Assembly: GCA_026390165.1 (NCBI GenBank)
Contig: JAPLGM010000016.1
Span: forward strand, 79,712 to 143,711
Reading direction: 5' to 3'
Source: Campylobacterales bacterium
GTDB taxonomy: Bacteria; Campylobacterota; Campylobacteria; Campylobacterales; Sulfurimonadaceae
DNA: 64,000 bases
Below are positions 45,492 through 57,900 of this stretch, in pieces. Made by a program: the position numbers and the translations under genes. Position 1 is the first letter of the stretch, and each line of letters begins with the position of its first letter. Under the pieces are notes generated by a model that saw only the letters and a list, made by a program, of their open reading frames with translations, ran no database searches and was not told the origin of the DNA.

Positions 45492-46247
45492 ATGAATAGG
45501 CGTTCTTTTATGGCATACACAGGGGTGTTAAGCAGTACCTTGCTTCTTGGTCAAACAGAAGAATTTAATGAAACCACATCGATAAGAAAAGCTTCTCCTG
45601 TTGCTGTAGCGCTTCTCGATAAGCTCAATACGGTACAAGATCGGGTTGGATATGTATCGTTTAATACGATCAGTTTTGATCAAATGTTGAAAGAGGCAAC
45701 GTATTGTAACAAACCGCTTACCCCTTATGAGATTGGCTATATCGAGACAATCTTCTATGGGAATCCAAGGAGGTATGGATTCTACGGAGAGAGAACGGTT
45801 CCCCGTCTCACCGTGGTTACTCCAAAGAGTAGCCTTCATTACATTGATAAAACGGGGCACTCTCTCCTAAAAGGGGCTGCTGTGGAGAAATATGCAACCA
45901 TTAAAAAGCTGATCGGGGATGATTTGATCCTTACGTCAGGGGTACGTGCACCCGTGAAGCAGCTGCATCTTTTTTTGAAGAAAATGGTATGTGAAGGGGG
46001 CGATTTACGAGAAACATCGGCCTCTATTGCCCCTCCCGGATTTACGTTTCATGGGATCGGTGATTTTGATATTGGTAAAGTAGGATACGGTCAATTCAAT
46101 TTTACCGAAAAGTTTGAAGAGACAGATGTTTTTAAAAAACTGTATCATGGAGGTTACATTACCATCCGATATACGTCTAATAACCCCTACGGTGTTCGTT
46201 ATGAGCCATGGCATATTAAAGTGACCCCTGGAAATGAAACCGCTTAA
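45492..46247 (+). CDS. Tat-exported M15-family D,D-carboxypeptidase-like protein
   Basis: A 251-residue protein. N-RR-SFM at residues 2-6 followed by a hydrophobic stretch is a twin-arginine signal. The peptidase region contains SGVRAPVKQLHLFL, SIAPPGFTFHGIGDFDIG (zinc ligands H and D) and RYEPWHIKV (catalytic E and zinc H), the M15/VanY pattern. It probably trims peptidoglycan peptides in the periplasm. Folding before export suggests that zinc is loaded in the cytoplasm. Confidence 0.8.
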   Translation: MNRRSFMAYTGVLSSTLLLGQTEEFNETTSIRKASPVAVALLDKLNTVQDRVGYVSFNTISFDQMLKEATYCNKPLTPYEIGYIETIFYGNPRRYGFYGERTVPRLTVVTPKSSLHYIDKTGHSLLKGAAVEKYATIKKLIGDDLILTSGVRAPVKQLHLFLKKMVCEGGDLRETSASIAPPGFTFHGIGDFDIGKVGYGQFNFTEKFEETDVFKKLYHGGYITIRYTSNNPYGVRYEPWHIKVTPGNETA

Positions 46248-46295
46248 AGTATAGGAGTATGGTACAATCACGCCATTAAAACCTAAGGAATTTTT

Positions 46296-47441
46296 ATGTC
46301 TGATATTGATTTTTCAAACCTGCCGCATACCCCTATTTATATTTGTCAAGAATCATTACTCGAAAAAAATTTACAGCTTATGGAACGTGTTCAGCGTGAA
46401 TCAGGAGCCAAAATTATTCTCGCCCTTAAAGGGTTTGCGATGTGGTCAACGTTTGATCTTGTCGGGAAATATCTCCATGGATGTACGGCGAGTGGATTGC
46501 ACGAAGCCACCCTTGCACGTGAGAAGATGAATAAAGAGGTTCATACCTACTCACCCGCATTTAAAGAGGATGATATTGATGAAATTGCCCGTATTTCGGA
46601 TGATATAGTTTTCAACTCTCCTGCACAATTTCACCGTTTTTATGAGCGTGTAAAAGCTATTAATCCCACTATTTCCATCTCCCTTCGCGTCAATCCTGAG
46701 TACTCCTCTTCTCCTGTTGATCTTTACAATCCGTGCGGTCTCTACAGCCGGTTGGGGACAACGTTGGCAAATTTCGACCCTTCCATCGTATCGAAACTCG
46801 ATGGATTGAATTTTCATGCGTTGTGTGAGCAAAACGTGGATGCACTTGAGGGAGTTTTAGAGGCATTTGAAACCAAATTTGGTGACTATATTGACACAAT
46901 GAAATACGTCAATTTCGGAGGAGGACACCATATTACGAGAGTGGATTATGATGTGGAGCGTCTTATCACTGTAATAAAAGAGTTCAAAGAGCGACACAAT
47001 AATATTACCGTTTATCTCGAACCCGGAGAAGCGGTGGGCTGGCAAACAGGGCCATTGGTAGCATCGGTGCTGGATATTGTCCATAATGGGATGGATATTG
47101 CTATTTTGGACTCTTCAGCAGAAGCCCATATGCCCGATACCCTCGCGATGCCGTATCGTGCTATGGTACGGTACTCGGGGGAAGCGGGTGAGAAAAGATA
47201 CACCTATCGTCTGGGGGGTAATACTTGCCTCGCTGGGGATATTATGGGGGATTACTCCTTCGATGAGCCGTTAAAAGTAGGGGATAAAATTATATTTGAA
47301 GACCAAATTCATTACACGTTTGTCAAGAATACAACATTTAATGGAATAAAGCTCCCTTCACTTGCCATTTGGACCAAAGAGGGTGAACTTGAAATCGTTC
47401 ATGAATTCGGATATGAAGAGTATCGAAATCGTCTCTCCTAA
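46296..47441 (+). CDS. nspC: Carboxy(nor)spermidine decarboxylase
   Basis: A 381-residue fold III PLP enzyme of the alanine racemase-like decarboxylase group. Parts: LALKGFAMWS (PLP lysine), SISLRVNPEYSSSP, LNFHALCEQ, KYVNFGGGHHITR, VYLEPGEAVGWQTG and GNTCLAGDIMGDY (active-site cysteine). It converts carboxyspermidine to spermidine and completes the pathway with the dehydrogenase at 41517. Confidence 0.93.
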   Translation: MSDIDFSNLPHTPIYICQESLLEKNLQLMERVQRESGAKIILALKGFAMWSTFDLVGKYLHGCTASGLHEATLAREKMNKEVHTYSPAFKEDDIDEIARISDDIVFNSPAQFHRFYERVKAINPTISISLRVNPEYSSSPVDLYNPCGLYSRLGTTLANFDPSIVSKLDGLNFHALCEQNVDALEGVLEAFETKFGDYIDTMKYVNFGGGHHITRVDYDVERLITVIKEFKERHNNITVYLEPGEAVGWQTGPLVASVLDIVHNGMDIAILDSSAEAHMPDTLAMPYRAMVRYSGEAGEKRYTYRLGGNTCLAGDIMGDYSFDEPLKVGDKIIFEDQIHYTFVKNTTFNGIKLPSLAIWTKEGELEIVHEFGYEEYRNRLS

Positions 47442-47445
47442 TATT

Positions 47446-48882
47446 TTACCGTTTGGCAAGGACAAGGGAGAGTGCTTCAACGATCGTTTCATAGCTATGA
47501 ATAATTGGTTTGGTTTGTTCGAGAATTGATTCTAATGATTTTGTTTCATAGAGGACTTTTTTTTGCTTGCGTGAAAGATCTATTGATTTATTGGATAAAC
47601 GTCCTCTCGAAAATTCCAATAAGCTTTTTTTATCTTTAGTACTTTGATGAAGTTCATCTTGGAGATTATTTATCCGTTTAATCTCTCCTTGTGCAGAAAT
47701 AGAGCTTGATTCTTTGGAAGCCGATTTTCCTTTAATTTCAACAATTTTTGAGTCATTTTCTAGTATTGATTTTCTGATACTCTCCAAGTTTTTAATAATG
47801 CTGCTTTGATGATTTTCTTCCGATTCGATCTCAGATTCACACTCATCGACCCGTTTTTGTGCGGCTGAAATGGACTCTTTTTGAGTAGCAATTCTCACCT
47901 TCATTTGTTTATATTGCATCATAACAGATAGAATAGAACTGTAATTCCATTTTTGTTGTTTCTCATCGGTAATTGCATATTTTTGAATTTTATTGCCATT
48001 TGCGTCGATAATAACATCATCCGTGTAGTATTTAATAAAGCTCTCTGCATTTTTATCTCGTTTTTCAATACAATCCAAAAGATTTCTAGCCGTATAGAGT
48101 AAAATTTTGTGAAAATGTTGACGAAGTACATACCCCGTTAACCCCTCGATCCTTGTACGATCTTCTTCTTTGACGACATCCAGTAACAAAATTTCAATCA
48201 TGGAACGGAAAACAGGGACAAACTGTTTATGATAGGTTATATTATCAATCATTTCAAAGTTTAACTTCTCTGTAATAACTTCATCTAAAATGGGTTCAAT
48301 ATACTCCCATGCCCCTTCGGGGAAATAGCTCAGATAGAGCGCTTCCATCGCCTCCATTGTTTCACCTGCAAAACGTTTGTCAATACCATCTGAAAGTTTT
48401 TTTGGTGGGGTAAATAAGCGTATTGTGATTTTTCCACGAAGAAAAAAGACAATATCCCGATCGTCAAGTTTGAAAACAGTATTGATTTGTTGACGTGTTA
48501 TAGTACGTGCCGTTTCGACATTTTCACCCAGCTTGGTAAACTCTTTAAAGATGCGTTGATAAATTGATTCTGGTATCGATACTAAAAAGGGTAACACTAA
48601 AAATTCTTCTTTTTTTTTCAGTAGATCCAATAAAATTATCATATTGTTATGAATCATTCGATCAAACGACTCACTACGAGAGGGGTCAAGAAAATAGTTT
48701 CTAAGGGTAAATCCTCTAAACGTAATCTCTAAACTTACTTTTTGATAATTTTCTGCAAAATACTCACTCAGTGCCGTTTGTATAGCCGCTTTTTTATCGT
48801 TAAAAAACTCCTCTTTCTCATAAAGGGAGAGTTGTTTGAGCAGGGTCAGATACATCTCATTGGTCAAATCAGAAGCATACAA
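47446..48882 (-). CDS. Large helical protein of unknown function, start uncertain
   Basis: A protein of at least 478 residues with a mixed N-terminal region and a long coiled coil (about 320-470). No family recognised. The first usable start is TTG 48882, without a ribosome site. The frame remains open upstream to a stop near 49063, and the 30 codons between 48882 and the PilZ stop (for example QKGYPINPRIVAEIISLIKR) look like genuine protein but contain no ATG, GTG or TTG. The true start may be a rare codon such as ATT, or the beginning may be mutated. Last gene of the hyaD-tgt-pdxJ-pdxA-PilZ operon. Confidence 0.65.
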   Translation of the reverse strand: MYASDLTNEMYLTLLKQLSLYEKEEFFNDKKAAIQTALSEYFAENYQKVSLEITFRGFTLRNYFLDPSRSESFDRMIHNNMIILLDLLKKKEEFLVLPFLVSIPESIYQRIFKEFTKLGENVETARTITRQQINTVFKLDDRDIVFFLRGKITIRLFTPPKKLSDGIDKRFAGETMEAMEALYLSYFPEGAWEYIEPILDEVITEKLNFEMIDNITYHKQFVPVFRSMIEILLLDVVKEEDRTRIEGLTGYVLRQHFHKILLYTARNLLDCIEKRDKNAESFIKYYTDDVIIDANGNKIQKYAITDEKQQKWNYSSILSVMMQYKQMKVRIATQKESISAAQKRVDECESEIESEENHQSSIIKNLESIRKSILENDSKIVEIKGKSASKESSSISAQGEIKRINNLQDELHQSTKDKKSLLEFSRGRLSNKSIDLSRKQKKVLYETKSLESILEQTKPIIHSYETIVEALSLVLAKR

Positions 48883-48976
48883 ATTGGATGGGAAAATTCT
48901 CTTTATTAATGAAATAATCTCAGCAACGATACGTGGATTAATAGGATACCCTTTTTGAAAAATTAGACGTTTTTGC

Positions 48977-50056
48977 CTATACGACTTGATTGCGTAAAAT
49001 TTTAATAATTTCTGTCTCTCTTTCTCGGATGTAATACGAGACTTCTTTTTCTTGTTGCGTTGTCAGCTCAATTTTAAAATGGTATTTATACCCTTTTTCA
49101 TAAGAAGATTTATACACAAATTTTCCTTTTACTTTAGATATACGCCCTGCTATCTCACGTGGTAAAAGGATGCTCATTTCAACATTAAGCGGAAAATTAT
49201 ACGCGATAATACTCGTTGCTGCCATCCCTCCGATGGAAATATCAAACACTTTAAAGATATAATTTATTGATTGATAAAGAACATCAAAAGGGTATGCTTG
49301 CTGTGGCTGGACTCTTAAACTTTGACGATGAAAGAGTGAAGATTCTAATTGATCAAAACGAGTTAAGCGTAAATAATCTTTTCCATCAATCTCTATCGGA
49401 TTTACAGAAGCATAAATATCATTTCTATACTCGTTATTTTTGAGGAGATAGATACCTTTTTGGGCTATTGCAGCACTTCTTTGGATCGGATTTGTTTGAA
49501 TAACAATACTATCAGCATCCGTATGGATAATTTTTGCTTTGTATTCAATAGGAACCCCTAAAAAGGTATTTAATACCGTAATTGTTTTATTCATTTGACG
49601 AAGTTCTTCAAAAATATGAATTAATGCGTCTTCAAAAACAGCAGAAGATTCATCATGATTTTGCATGGAGGCATAGTTTATAAAGGCGTGAATAGCAGTT
49701 GTGAAAGAGACAATTTTATCCCATCCAGCAATATTTCCATAAAAAGATTTGACGTAATGTGTTAATATAATATTAAAGGTATTTGAGAAAAAAATCTCTT
49801 TATCCGTCTCTTTTGGAAAAAGAATTTGTATATTTTCAATAACTAATTTCAAATCTTTTTGCTTATTTTGAAAAAGAACTTCATAAAGCGGCCCAATAAG
49901 GGTATGAAATTTTTCTGTATCAACTGGCTTAGCGATCATTTCAGTATAAACTTTCCATAACGCTTTAATAAAAAGAGAACGTAATGAATGTGTATCGCAT
50001 TGCTTATGATCAGCAGTTCTAAAGGTAGTAATAAATTTTTCATTCTCAGCTAACAT
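48977..50056 (-). CDS. PilZ-domain c-di-GMP effector protein
   Basis: A 359-residue protein. The N-terminal 180 residues are helical and unassigned. The C-terminal part (about 230-350) is a PilZ domain with the arginine motif HRQSLRVQP followed by DISIGGMA, the D/NxSxxG motif, which together bind c-di-GMP. It overlaps pdxA by 11 bases, so its expression is tied to vitamin B6 genes. Target unknown. Confidence 0.82.
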   Translation of the reverse strand: MLAENEKFITTFRTADHKQCDTHSLRSLFIKALWKVYTEMIAKPVDTEKFHTLIGPLYEVLFQNKQKDLKLVIENIQILFPKETDKEIFFSNTFNIILTHYVKSFYGNIAGWDKIVSFTTAIHAFINYASMQNHDESSAVFEDALIHIFEELRQMNKTITVLNTFLGVPIEYKAKIIHTDADSIVIQTNPIQRSAAIAQKGIYLLKNNEYRNDIYASVNPIEIDGKDYLRLTRFDQLESSLFHRQSLRVQPQQAYPFDVLYQSINYIFKVFDISIGGMAATSIIAYNFPLNVEMSILLPREIAGRISKVKGKFVYKSSYEKGYKYHFKIELTTQQEKEVSYYIRERETEIIKILRNQVV

Positions 50057-50974
50057 AATTTATTTCTCCTTTTGAATATTTTATTGCTGCTTCTATAGCG
50101 TTAGTATAACTTAAAAGTAAGGCTTTGTGTTGATATGCAATATCAAATGCCGTGCCGTGATCGACAGAGGTTCGGATGATAGGCAGACCTAATGAGACAT
50201 TGATCCCCTCATCAAAATAGAGCGCTTTGAGCGGGGCAAGCCCTTGATCATGATACATGGCGACGATTGTTTTATAGTAGGCACGACTACGTGGGGTAAA
50301 TGCAACATCGGGGACGATTGGCCCTTCAAAAATAGTCTCACCAATAGTTTCATTTGCTTTTTTTATCGCTTCTTCGATGAAGCGCTCTTCATTACCAAGG
50401 ACACCATGATCACCCGCATGGGGGTTGAGACCTAAAACGGCAATGGGGCGACGTTGTACGCTGTCGTGAAAACGGATAAGAAAATCGTATACCTCATCGG
50501 TTGTAATATGATTAGGTACTTCACGTAAAGGGATATGCTCGGTTAAAAGTGCCACATAAAGCGCTTCACACCCTAACATCATAATCGCATCGGAATGGAG
50601 CAGATCACGAAGTGCATCTGTATGACCGACATACGGTATCCCTGCCATCATCCACGCCTCTTTGTGAATGGGTAGGGTAACGATAGCATCGACATTTTTA
50701 TTTTTCGCCAATTCAACGGCACTTAAAAATGAGTCGTAACTGTACTGCCCACTTAATGCAGAGACTTCACCTGGATGAATCGTAAAGTCACCTGAGACTT
50801 TAAACATATTAAAATCATTGGGAAATTGCGTTCCTAAAAGCATTGCCGCTTGATGTGCCATTGTATAGTTAATACAATAGAGTGGATCACAAAGAGTCTT
50901 AATATGGTTGTGCGCTTTTAAGAGTATCTCAAATCCGACACCGTTAAGATCCCCGACGCTTATGGCGATTTTTC

Positions 50975-50987
<13 letters not shown>
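50046..50987 (-). CDS. pdxA: 4-hydroxythreonine-4-phosphate dehydrogenase
   Basis: A 313-residue enzyme of pyridoxal phosphate synthesis. Typical parts are ISVGDLNGVGFEILLKA, TLPIHKEAW, GHTDALRDLL, LGLNPHAGDHGVLGNEE, YHDQGLAPLKAL and GLPIIRTSVDHGTAFDIA. It oxidises 4-phosphohydroxy-threonine, and its product is used by PdxJ. The start overlaps pdxJ by 13 bases. Confidence 0.95.
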
Positions 50988-52886
<1,899 letters not shown>

Positions 52887-52906
52887 TCATTTGTTTTTTT
52901 GGTATT

Positions 52907-53434
52907 TTAGCGTAACACATTGGAAATAACGGAGTCAATCGACCTATTATTTTCTATTATCGATTCAATTTCCAACGTTTTAAGATAGTTCAATAACGTC
53001 TCTTCCATTAAGGGGATAGCATTAATAACCTCATCGGAGAGGGAAAAATCCATTATCTCGATAACGGTCGGGACAATCCCCATAATCATAGTAAGGGGTC
53101 GATCCCCTGCTAAATTTATCAGATTAAGGGTGTGAAGCATCTCCACTTCATGTGCGGAGCCTTGCCAATCAATCGTATTGGGGATTTCTTCAAAATCAAA
53201 AAAATAGAGTTCCCCTGCTTTAGCTTTGGGGGCATTGATGGTATCAACAATAATAAGGCGGTCATACTCTACGATGATAGGAATAAGCCCCTGCGCAAGT
53301 GTTCCACCATCAACAATATCCAGCGTATTTTTCCCCTCAAAGCGGTATTTTTGAGTTATATAATTAATAAAATGGACCCCAACCCCCTCATCGCCAAAGA
53401 GGATATTCCCGATACCCAGTAATAATATTTTCAT
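52907..53434 (-). CDS. Hydrogenase maturation protease (HyaD/HybD family)
   Basis: A 175-residue protease that clips the C-terminus of a [NiFe]-hydrogenase large subunit after nickel insertion. LLGIGNILFGDEGVGVHF supplies the nickel-sensing glutamate, with IVDGGTLAQGL, DTINAPKAKAGELYFFD and HEVEMLHTL. The hydrogenase itself is outside the window, so it may come from another locus. First gene of the minus-strand operon with tgt. Confidence 0.9.
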   Translation of the reverse strand: MKILLLGIGNILFGDEGVGVHFINYITQKYRFEGKNTLDIVDGGTLAQGLIPIIVEYDRLIIVDTINAPKAKAGELYFFDFEEIPNTIDWQGSAHEVEMLHTLNLINLAGDRPLTMIMGIVPTVIEIMDFSLSDEVINAIPLMEETLLNYLKTLEIESIIENNRSIDSVISNVLR

Positions 53435-53903
53435 TTTTGCTTCTTTTTTGGTTAATTTACTCTATGTTGGTTATTCTATCTTTAAATAGATATAGAAAAG
53501 GATAATTAGATTGTCAGAGTGTAAAACGGTTGGAATCAAATCGGGAGATTCTTGCAGCGTTGGATGACGAAGAGCGTAAAGCATTAGTCCTGGGAGATGA
53601 CAATTGTAGTAATTGGGAAGTGCTATGAGCTTGTTAGAGCCAAAAGATCTGTATGACGGATTTCGAGATCCAAAGTTTTCAAAAACTGATTACTAAAGAA
53701 GCAAAGAATCTCCCCGGACCCATTAATAGTAGGAATCGCTGTGATTCAAAAAAATGGAATTTCTTCAAGTGGTTGATGGAGAAGAGTTGTTTTTAATGAG
53801 TTTAGAAATGGAGTAATGATATACTAATGTAATAAAAAGAGAAAATTTGTATGTTTATGATAGTTCAGGCGGTTAAAACGGCTACAAAGGGAAATAATTA
53901 GAG
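53435..53903. other. 469-base gap with fragments of decayed coding sequence
   Basis: Three short frames lie end to end on the plus strand: 53530-53628 (32 codons, LESNREILAALDDEERKALV...), 53625-53696 (23 codons, MSLLEPKDLYDGFRD...) and 53754-53816 (20 codons). The first two overlap as ATGA and have coding-like composition but no known domain. They look like remains of one or two small genes. Confidence 0.4.
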
Positions 53904-54689
53904 ATGAAAGATTTATATCACGAACATATTGACATTACTAAAGAAGTTAAACATTCAATTGAGAAGCAAAGAGTCGTATTTCCTGCCCAGTACGGGAAGC
54001 TTTATCATGATATTGCAGATCAGCATGGAATCAAATTAAAGCCCGATGAACTGCTTACACGAGAGATGTTAGATGAACAGATGGTTCGTCATGTAATTAC
54101 CCTCGTAGATTGTACGGATCAAGCTATTGGGGCAATAGAGAGTGAGAATAAAGATCTTTTACGGATAATTTTACTTAAAACAAAACAGCTTCAAGCGGAG
54201 ATTAACGAGCTTCAAAAAATCGTCTATGAAGATTCCCTGACTAAAAGCTATAATCGTAAATGGTTTGAAGATACGATACTGGATCAGGATAAATTTAACG
54301 TTCGCGGGGATGGTACCATTGTTATGGTCGATCTCAATAAATTTAAAGAGATTAATGACAACTATGGTCATGTCATAGGGGATAAAGTACTGATCCATTT
54401 ATCTATCAAACTCAAAGAGAGTGGCGGGCGTGTTGTTCGTTATGGCGGGGATGAATTTATCGTTATTTTCGATGCAAAGTTTTCAACCCAACAAATTGAA
54501 GCCAAAATGGAAAAGATGCTTGAATATTTTCAAAAAATTAATTTTAAAATAGAAGAACACTCCTTTAAAATAGGTTTTGCTTACGGTATGGCTTCATTTA
54601 AACAAGGGTCAAATTTGAACAGTGTTATTGATGCTGCGGACAAAGCGATGTATCACAATAAGTTTCTACAAAGAAAAAAGGGGAAGTAA
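53904..54689 (+). CDS. Diguanylate cyclase (GGDEF)
   Basis: A 261-residue cytosolic protein with a helical N-terminal part (1-100) and a GGDEF domain (about 105-258). YGGDEFIVIF is intact, with MVDLNKFKEINDNYGHVIGD before it and AADKAMYHNK after it, so it should make c-di-GMP. No inhibitory RxxD motif is obvious. It heads the signalling block. Confidence 0.9.
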   Translation: MKDLYHEHIDITKEVKHSIEKQRVVFPAQYGKLYHDIADQHGIKLKPDELLTREMLDEQMVRHVITLVDCTDQAIGAIESENKDLLRIILLKTKQLQAEINELQKIVYEDSLTKSYNRKWFEDTILDQDKFNVRGDGTIVMVDLNKFKEINDNYGHVIGDKVLIHLSIKLKESGGRVVRYGGDEFIVIFDAKFSTQQIEAKMEKMLEYFQKINFKIEEHSFKIGFAYGMASFKQGSNLNSVIDAADKAMYHNKFLQRKKGK

Positions 54690-54718
54690 CTTATTTTAAC
54701 GTCTAAGAAGGGGATAGA

Positions 54719-54919
54719 GTGGGAAGTGCAAAAGGTGCCAAAAAAGCACGTCAAGTGAGAGAAAAGAACATCAAAGCAAAGATACAATCGGCTATTTGTA
54801 TACAACAGCTTTATGGTGACAAGATTACGGTCCGTAATATTGCAGAACAAGCACAAATTAGTACGACAACTGCTGCGAAATATCTAAGAGAAATTAGAAA
54901 AAATAACTCTAATATTTGA
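54719..54919 (+). CDS. Small helix-turn-helix protein
   Basis: A 66-residue protein from GTG 54719 with AAGGGGA upstream. The first third is very basic (KGAKKARQVREKNIKAK). The second part, KITVRNIAEQAQISTTTAAKYLREI, is a helix-turn-helix of the transcription-regulator type (ISTTTAAKYLREI as recognition helix). It sits 14 bases before the giant kinase gene and could be its local regulator. Confidence 0.65.
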   Translation: MGSAKGAKKARQVREKNIKAKIQSAICIQQLYGDKITVRNIAEQAQISTTTAAKYLREIRKNNSNI

Positions 54920-54933
54920 GAAAGGGGAGTTAG

Positions 54934-57900
54934 GTGTTTAGTCGCCACTATCAAATTATCGATACATTACATGAAAATGTTTTTACCGTCGTATACCGTG
55001 CAATCCGTGCAAGTGATGAGAAACATGTTATCGTCAAAATGCTCAAACTGGGTGAAATGAGTGAACACAGAATAAGTCAGTTTATGAATGAGCAACAGAT
55101 ACTTTCCCAGCTCAAATCTCCTAACATCGTTAAATTGATCGAGATAATCGCAATCCCATCGGAGTATCTCCATGTTTTTGAAGATATTGGGGGGAATTCT
55201 CTCTACGATATGCTACACGATTATCATTTTTCACTCAGCGAAGGGCTGAATATCGCCATAAAAATCGTTGAAGCGCTTAAAAGCATCCATCAAAAGCACA
55301 TCATTCACGCCGATATAAATCCTAAAAATATCATCTACAATCCTGAGAACAAAGCCCTCCAAATTATCGATTTTGGGTACTCAATCAACGATAATCATTT
55401 TAAGTACAACAGCGATATGAATGTCGGTACCTCGGGTAACTTGATGTATATGTCTCCCGAACAGACGGGGAGGACAAAACAACGGATCGATCTTCGAAGC
55501 GATTTATACAGTTTCGGGATGAGTCTTTATCATATTTTTTCAGGACGTTCTCCGTTTGAAGCAAAAGACCGTTATGAACTTATTCATAAACAAATTGCTC
55601 TTCGTCCTATTCCCATAGAGAGTATTATTAAAGATTTTCCTCCGGTTCTTTCAAGCATAATCAACCGTCTCACTTCAAAAAAACCAGATGATCGTTACCA
55701 AAGCGATGAAGCATTGATATATGATCTCAAATATGCCCTTCGAACGTTGAATAAATCGGGAGCAATCCCCTATTTTGAAATCGGAACGCGTGATCAGCCG
55801 ACGCTTCGCTTTGGAGAGCATCTCTTTGGTCATGAGGCTGAAATCGTTTTGCTCAAAGAGGCGGCACAAAAAGTATTTTCACATAAAAGGGTTCAACTTG
55901 TCGTCTCAGGTGTCGGCGGTGTGGGAAAAACTCGTTTTATTGAAGAGTTTCTAACGCTTCTAAACAGCGGAGAGGTTAGAATTTTACGGGGAAAATTTGA
56001 ACAGAACCGATCGTCCCATCCTTATTTAAGTTTTAAACAGATCTTTGCCCAACTCAAAATAATGTTAATGCAACAACTAAAAACTAAAAAAAATATGGAA
56101 CTTGATACCCGCAGTATAGAAATATTAAGTCATTATTTCCCCGAATTAGGGGATATTTCGATCACCAAGCCTGCTGCATACACAACAACTGCCGAAGAGA
56201 TGCGTCATCAACTTCTTTATGCCCTTCAGGAACTTTTGAAACAGATTGCGACCGATTCATCACCACTGGTTATTTTTATGGACGATTTGCACTGGGCGGA
56301 TACAGCGTCGCTCGATCTGATCCAAAAAGCAATTTTACAAATGGAGATCCCCAATCTCAATTTTATTTTTAGTTATCGATCCGATGAAATCGACGCCAAT
56401 CGTATGGCATCGGAGATTGTCCATAAAATCCGTCAAAAATACTCGGATGACGTTTACTTTTTTGATCTCACACCTCTTTCAAAAATCGATATGAAAACAA
56501 TGTTTCAGGAGATGCTGGGGTCAAAAGTTCAAAACGTAGAGGTTCTCTCCGGTGTGATCCATAAAAAAACACAGGGGAATCCGTTTTACGTCAAAACATT
56601 TCTTTATAATTTGATTGATACCCAAGAGATCACCTATGAGAAGGGAGTATGGCGGTTTGATCTTGAAAAAATCGCTACATACAGTTCAAGCGTCAATATT
56701 ACCGGATTGATAAATGCTAAATTTTCGCAATTGTGCAGTGAAGAACAACACTATTTGTATTATTTGTCACTGTTGGGAAGTCGTTTTGATATCAATTTGA
56801 CCTTACGGATGATGAAGGGGCTGAAATACCCCGAGAGCATGATGGATAAACTCGAATCCAAAGGTTTTATAGAGCTTTTCATCGGGCATTACCAATTCCT
56901 TCATGATGTTATTCAGCAGTATGTGATGGATTCGATCCCTATTGTCTTGAGAGAAACGATTCACCGCCATATAGGGAAGTTTTTGGAACGCTCCTATAAT
57001 GCAGGGGATTACGACGATGTTATTAGTGTTGCGATGCATCTTAATAGCAGTTTTCAAGGGGGGAACTGGGAGAGACAAGCCTTGAAACTTAATATCAAAG
57101 CACTCTTTAAAATGTTCCAAAGCGGTTTATATCCTCTGGCATTGGAACAGATCCGATGGTTGGACAAACAAGGTGCCATCGAAGCATTAGAATTGCTTGC
57201 TCTTGCTGATCAGTTCGATTTTAAAGTGCTTCGAATCAAAATTTTCTATCTCAATACTCTCCATCAAGAAGCAGAATCTTACTTGCAGGCACTGATGAAC
57301 GAGGCTTGCAATGTATCGGAGCAGTTGATTTGCTTTACCCTTTTCAAAGATGTGTGTGTCACGAAAGGGGGGGGATTTACGGCGTTGATCCTTTTTGGAA
57401 ATACCCTCTTGAATACTCTTGGAATGGTGACCCCAAACACCAGTATTGATCTCAAAGAAGCCGTTGTACAGCTGAACAATTTTATTTTAAACCACCCTTA
57501 TGCGCATAAAACCGATGTAATTAGCACTCTTCCTCAACTTACCAATAGAGTAAAACAGCGGATCATATCGATATTGGTTGATTATTGGGAAGCCGCCTAT
57601 TATTTAGCCGATATACCATTGATGCAATGGGCGTATCTCACTATTATCAAAGTATCATTTCGGTTTGGAAATACGAGTAAATCAACATTCGGATATCTCC
57701 TCTACGGTGCGCAAATGGTGAGTGAAGGGCGTTTCAAAGAGGCTTATTTGTTCGGTGAAGCGGCATTGAAACTCAACCATCAGCTTAGAGATGAGGCAAT
57801 GCTCCCGAAAGTCCATAATTTTATGGCGAATTTCATCAGCCCCTACACAAAACCAATTACCTATAATCTTCCGTTGTACCAAAAAAGTCTCCATCAAAGC

